From: Pseudoflavonifractor gallinarum
GTDB taxonomy: Bacteria > Bacillota > Clostridia > Oscillospirales > Oscillospiraceae
Length of the DNA stretch: 64,000 bases
Direction: 5' to 3'
Assembly: GCF_014982855.1 (NCBI RefSeq)
Contig: NZ_JADCKF010000004.1
Coordinates: 124,001-188,000, forward strand
In this document: positions 60,601 through 64,000 of the stretch, piece by piece
Layout: each line of letters starts with the position of its first letter
How positions within the stretch are numbered: the stretch's first letter is position 1
Position numbers and translations under genes: made by a program
Notes under the pieces: model-generated
What the model saw: the letters and a program-made list of their open reading frames with translations, nothing else
Database searches by the model: none
Told to the model about the DNA's origin: nothing

Positions 60601-62460
60601 ATGTCCAAGATCATTGGTATTGACTTAGGTACGACGAACAGCTGCGTAGCGGTTATGGAGGGCGGCGAGGCCGTCGTCATCCCCAACGCGGAAGGTAACC
60701 GCACCACCCCCTCTGTGGTGGCCTTCTCCAAGGACGGCGAGCGCATGGTAGGCCAGGTGGCCAAGCGCCAGGCCATCACCAACCCCGACCGCACCGTCAT
60801 CTCCATCAAGCGTGAGATGGGCAGCGATTATAAGGTGAACATCGACGGCAAGGCCTACACTCCCCAGGAGATCAGCGCCATGATCCTTCAGAAGCTGAAG
60901 GCGGACGCCGAGGCCTATCTGGGCCAGCCTGTTACCGAGGCCGTCATCACCGTCCCCGCCTACTTCACCGACGCTCAGCGCCAGGCCACCAAGGACGCCG
61001 GCAAGATCGCCGGTCTGGATGTCAAGCGCATCATCAACGAGCCCACCGCCGCCGCTGTGGCCTACGGTGTGGATAAGGAGCAGGCCCAGAAGGTCATGGT
61101 CTACGACCTGGGCGGCGGCACCTTCGATGTGTCCATCCTGGACATCGACGACGGCGTCATCGAGGTTCTGGCCACTGCCGGTAACAACCGCCTGGGCGGC
61201 GACGACTTCGATAAGTGCGTCATGGACTGGATGGCCGCCGAGTTCAAGAAGGACACCGGCATCGACCTGACCGGCGACAAGGTCGCCATGCAGCGCCTGA
61301 AGGAGGCCGCTGAGAAGGCCAAGATCGAGCTCTCCGGCGTCACCTCCACCAGCATCAACCTGCCCTATATCACCGCGGACGCCACCGGTCCTAAGCATCT
61401 GGACCTGACCCTGACCCGCGCCAAGTTCGACCAGCTCACCGCCCACCTGGTGGAGGCCACCATGGGCCCCGTGCGCCAGGCCATGAGCGACGCCGGTCTC
61501 TCCTCCAGCGATCTGCATAAGGTCCTGCTGGTGGGCGGCTCCAGCCGTATCCCCGCCGTGCAGGAGGCCGTGAAGAAGATCACCGGCAATGAGGGCTTCA
61601 AGGGCATCAACCCCGACGAGTGCGTGGCCATGGGCGCCGCGCTCCAGGGCGGCGTCTTCACCGGCGACGTCAAGGGCCTGCTGCTGCTGGACGTCACCCC
61701 CCTGTCCCTGGGCATTGAGACCATGGGCGGCGTGATGACCAAGCTCATCGAGCGCAACACCACTATCCCCGTGAAGAAGAGCCAGGTCTTCACCACCGCC
61801 GCCGACAACCAGACCTCCGTGGAGGTCCACGTGCTCCAGGGCGAGCGCGAGATGGCGCAGTACAACAAGACTCTGGGCCGCTTCAACCTGGACGGCATCG
61901 CTCCCGCCCGCCGCGGCGTGCCTCAGATCGAGGTCACTTTCGACATCGACGCCAACGGCATCGTCAATGTCTCCGCTAAGGACCTGGGCACCGGCAAGGA
62001 GCAGCACATCACCATCACCTCCTCCACCAACATGTCCAAGGAGGACATCGACAAGGCCGTCAAGGAGGCCGAGCAGTTCGCCGCTGAGGACGCCAAGCGC
62101 AAGGAAGAGGTGGACGTCCGCAACCAGGGCGACCAGGTGGTCTACCAGACCGAGAAGGCTCTGGACGAGATGAAGGACAAGATCGACGCTGCCGACAAGG
62201 CCAGTGTGGAGGCTGCCATCAACAAGCTGAAGGAGGCCCTGAAGGGCAGCGACGTGGAGGCCATCAAGGCCGCTACCGAGGAGGCCAACAAGGCGTTCTA
62301 TCCTGTGGCTGAGAAGATGTATCAGCAGGCCAATCCCCAGGGCGGCCAGCCCGGAGCCGACGGCTGCAACTGCGGCAGCGGCGACTGCGGCGGCAGCTGC
62401 GGCACCGACCCCAACGTGGTGGACGCCGACTACACCGTCGTGGACGACGATAAGAAGTAA
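60601..62460 (+). CDS. dnaK: Chaperone DnaK (Hsp70)
   Basis: 619 residues. Nucleotide-binding domain with [33 protein letters not shown] and [15 protein letters not shown]; substrate-binding domain from about residue 365 ([22 protein letters not shown]...[12 protein letters not shown]). The C-terminal lid is normal but the tail has four cysteines (589, 591, 596, 600) in a Gly-rich patch before the acidic end [17 protein letters not shown]. Most DnaK tails lack cysteine. Folds and remodels proteins with DnaJ and GrpE. GGAGGAAA precedes ATG. Confidence 0.97.
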   Translation: MSKIIGIDLGTTNSCVAVMEGGEAVVIPNAEGNRTTPSVVAFSKDGERMVGQVAKRQAITNPDRTVISIKREMGSDYKVNIDGKAYTPQEISAMILQKLKADAEAYLGQPVTEAVITVPAYFTDAQRQATKDAGKIAGLDVKRIINEPTAAAVAYGVDKEQAQKVMVYDLGGGTFDVSILDIDDGVIEVLATAGNNRLGGDDFDKCVMDWMAAEFKKDTGIDLTGDKVAMQRLKEAAEKAKIELSGVTSTSINLPYITADATGPKHLDLTLTRAKFDQLTAHLVEATMGPVRQAMSDAGLSSSDLHKVLLVGGSSRIPAVQEAVKKITGNEGFKGINPDECVAMGAALQGGVFTGDVKGLLLLDVTPLSLGIETMGGVMTKLIERNTTIPVKKSQVFTTAADNQTSVEVHVLQGEREMAQYNKTLGRFNLDGIAPARRGVPQIEVTFDIDANGIVNVSAKDLGTGKEQHITITSSTNMSKEDIDKAVKEAEQFAAEDAKRKEEVDVRNQGDQVVYQTEKALDEMKDKIDAADKASVEAAINKLKEALKGSDVEAIKAATEEANKAFYPVAEKMYQQANPQGGQPGADGCNCGSGDCGGSCGTDPNVVDADYTVVDDDKK

Positions 62461-62469
62461 GAAACAGAA

Positions 62470-62498
62470 GCGCACCGGGGCCGAAGCAGGCGCACAGC
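62470..62498 (+). repeat. Intergenic repeat element, copy 2 (dnaK-dnaJ spacer)
   Basis: 29 bases starting 9 bases after the dnaK stop; matches copy 1 at 24 of 29 positions. The remaining spacer to 62676 has no gene, but holds two further hairpins: GGGACGG/CCGTCCC (about 62542-62566) and GGGCGC/GCGCCC (about 62624-62640). Confidence 0.55.
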
Positions 62499-62676
62499 AA
62501 ACCGCCTCCGGCGATTCAAAGAAACATCAGCTCTGTGGTGGGACGGGTGAATTTCATCCGTCCCACTCGGGGCGTTTTGGCGGGCGTACCAGATACGTCC
62601 CTGCAACGGGAAATGCAGCGTAGGGGCGCGCTTTGCGCCCGCCGTTCCATACTCCCTCAATTTAAGAGGTGATCAT

Positions 62677-63849
62677 ATGCCTGAACAAAAACGAGATTTT
62701 TACGAGGTCCTGGGGGTCAGCAAGAGCGCCAGCGACGATGAGCTGAAAAAGGCCTACCGCAAGCTGGCCAAGCAGTACCACCCCGACCTCAACCCCGGCG
62801 ATAAGGAGGCCGAGGCCAAGTTCAAGGAGGTCAACGAGGCCTACGAGGTCCTCTCCGACAAGGAGAAACGTGCCCGTTACGACCAGTTCGGCCACGCCGG
62901 TGTTGACCCCAACTATAACCCCGGCGGCGGTTTCGGCGGTTTCGGCGGCGCCGATTTCGGCGACATCGACCTGGGTGATATTTTCGGCTCCTTCTTCGGA
63001 GGCGGATTCGGCGGCGGCTTTGGCGGGGGCGGCGGTGCCCGGCGCAACGGCCCCATGAAGGGCGATACCCTCCGTGCTTCCGTCACCATCACCTTTGAAG
63101 AGGCCGCCTTTGGCTGCGAAAAGGAGATCAACCTGACTCGCAGCGAGCAGTGCGACGTGTGTAAGGGCACCGGCTGTGCCCCCGGCACGACGGCCGAGAT
63201 CTGCCCCGACTGTCACGGTTCGGGTACCATCCGCATCCAGCGGGGCGGCGGCGCGTTCTCCTTTGCCACCACCACCAGCTGCCCCAAGTGCGGCGGCACC
63301 GGCAAGCTCATCCATACCCCCTGTAAGACCTGTAACGGCGCCGGCTCGGTTCGGAAGAACCGGAAGATCACCGTCAAGATCCCCGCCGGCATCGACAACG
63401 GTCAGGCCATCTCCCTGCGGGGACAGGGCGGCGCGGGCAAGAACGGCGGTCCGGCCGGCGATCTGATCATCAGCATCACCGTGCGTCCCCATCCCCAGTT
63501 CAAGCGGGACGGCATGAATGTCTACCTGGATCAGAAGGTCTCCTTCCTCCAGGCCACCCTGGGCGCGGAGCTGGAGATCCCCACCATCGACGGAAAGGTC
63601 AAGTGGAACCTGCCCGAGGGCACCCAGCCGGGCGCCACGTTCCGCCTCAAGGGCAAGGGCATCCCCTCCGTCAACGGACGGGGCCGGGGCGACCAGTACG
63701 TCACCGTCTCGGTGGATGTCCCCCGCGGGCTCACCCACGAGCAGAAGGAGGCCCTGCGCCACTTCGGCCGCGCCATGGGCGAGCTGCCCGACGCGGAGGA
63801 GGAAGAGGGGCTCAAAGGATTCTTTGACAAAATGAAGAAAAAGAAATAA
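62677..63849 (+). CDS. dnaJ: Chaperone DnaJ (Hsp40)
   Basis: 390 residues. J domain ([35 protein letters not shown] with the HPD motif), Gly/Phe-rich linker, four CxxCxGxG zinc motifs ([36 protein letters not shown]) and the C-terminal substrate-binding domains. A complete type I DnaJ that delivers clients to DnaK and triggers its ATPase. GAGGTGAT precedes ATG. Last gene of the operon. Confidence 0.97.
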   Translation: MPEQKRDFYEVLGVSKSASDDELKKAYRKLAKQYHPDLNPGDKEAEAKFKEVNEAYEVLSDKEKRARYDQFGHAGVDPNYNPGGGFGGFGGADFGDIDLGDIFGSFFGGGFGGGFGGGGGARRNGPMKGDTLRASVTITFEEAAFGCEKEINLTRSEQCDVCKGTGCAPGTTAEICPDCHGSGTIRIQRGGGAFSFATTTSCPKCGGTGKLIHTPCKTCNGAGSVRKNRKITVKIPAGIDNGQAISLRGQGGAGKNGGPAGDLIISITVRPHPQFKRDGMNVYLDQKVSFLQATLGAELEIPTIDGKVKWNLPEGTQPGATFRLKGKGIPSVNGRGRGDQYVTVSVDVPRGLTHEQKEALRHFGRAMGELPDAEEEEGLKGFFDKMKKKK

Positions 63850-63852
63850 AAT

Positions 63853-63883
63853 AAGGGATGGACATTGTCCATCCCTTTTTTGT
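63853..63883 (+). terminator. Terminator of the heat-shock operon
   Basis: AAGGGATGGACA pairs with TGTCCATCCCTT and is followed by TTTTTG. Confidence 0.9.
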
Positions 63884-63931
63884 TATCTGACCTTATGTTA
63901 TTTCTTGAATCCAACTTCCGGGAGGTCTTTC

Positions 63932-64000
63932 ATGGATATCCTGCTCCAGGCCATCCGGCCTACGCTGATTTTTCCCATCCTTCTGCTCGCCGCCCTCTTT
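63932..64000 (+). CDS. 5' end of a gene cut by the window edge, hydrophobic N-terminus
   Basis: ATG 63932 has GGGAGG 7 bases upstream and the frame stays open to the edge (23 codons). The visible residues, MDILLQAIRPTLIFPILLLAALF, are a hydrophobic segment, probably a membrane helix or signal anchor. Nothing more can be said. Confidence 0.55.
   Translation, partial: MDILLQAIRPTLIFPILLLAALF

Overview
The window is about 60% GC DNA from an anaerobic, spore-lineage Firmicute. The best guess is a high-GC Clostridia of the Oscillospiraceae type (Flavonifractor / Intestinimonas / Pseudoflavonifractor-like). Supporting signs are the CIRCE-controlled hrcA-grpE-dnaK-dnaJ operon, strong AGGAGG ribosome binding sites, sigma-A promoters of the TTGACA-N17-TATAAT kind, an RNase J, an S41 protease with SLH-like domains, a rubredoxin plus flavodiiron O2/NO-detoxification pair, and a 3-hydroxybutyryl-CoA dehydrogenase of butyrate metabolism. 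The species assignment is inference; no rRNA is present.

Layout. 1-3160: edge of a lipoprotein gene, two tRNA-Leu genes, small unknown proteins and a diverged repeat that carries long hairpins. 3192-5642: nucleoside (uridine-type) kinase, tRNA-Ala(GGC) with a consensus promoter, and a PNPOx-like flavoprotein. 5789-8330: heavy-metal resistance unit (ArsR/SmtB sensor, free HMA metallochaperone, PIB-2 ATPase) behind a promoter and a 20-bp operator. 8452-12352: lipoprotein, then a cobalamin nucleotide-loop assembly cluster with two histidine phosphatases, CobU, CobS and a second short CobU-like protein.

12438-24254 (minus): a candidate long operon read from a ROK regulator through a Gfo/Idh oxidoreductase, a peptide-type ABC importer (binding protein, two permeases, two ATPases), an M17 aminopeptidase and a large transglutaminase-like protein. 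It starts at a divergent promoter region shared with cutC. 25347-28817: polysaccharide deacetylase, RNase J, DUF1653 and ArsC/Spx-like proteins. 28869-29891: WYL regulator.

30254-40760 (plus): a murein-peptide uptake and recycling cluster. It holds an L-Ala-D/L-Glu epimerase, a second complete peptide ABC importer, an LD-carboxypeptidase, a cytosolic class-A-beta-lactamase-like hydrolase and an NlpC/P60 endopeptidase. The genes together can import wall peptides, trim the terminal D-Ala, split gamma-D-Glu-diamino acid bonds and epimerise the remaining dipeptide. A strikingly AT-rich foreign-looking gene (39391-39900) interrupts it.

40945-43527: an 860-residue fusion of CoA-disulfide reductase, rhodanese, siroheme-type sulfite/nitrite reductase module and 2x[4Fe-4S] ferredoxin. 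43608-53494: hbd, NYN-LOTUS protein overlapping an M55 D-aminopeptidase, CstA, CPBP protease, a membrane-anchored MerR regulator overlapping a YbjQ protein, and two secreted surface proteins. 53580-58646: rubredoxin-flavodiiron operon, then cysteine desulfurase, MATE exporter and MBL-fold protein. 58734-63849: the heat-shock operon, with a repeat in two of its spacers and an unusual cysteine cluster in the DnaK tail. A new gene begins at the right edge.

Coordinates and translations were read by eye. No database search, folding or alignment program was run, so family names rest on recognised motifs and gene order.
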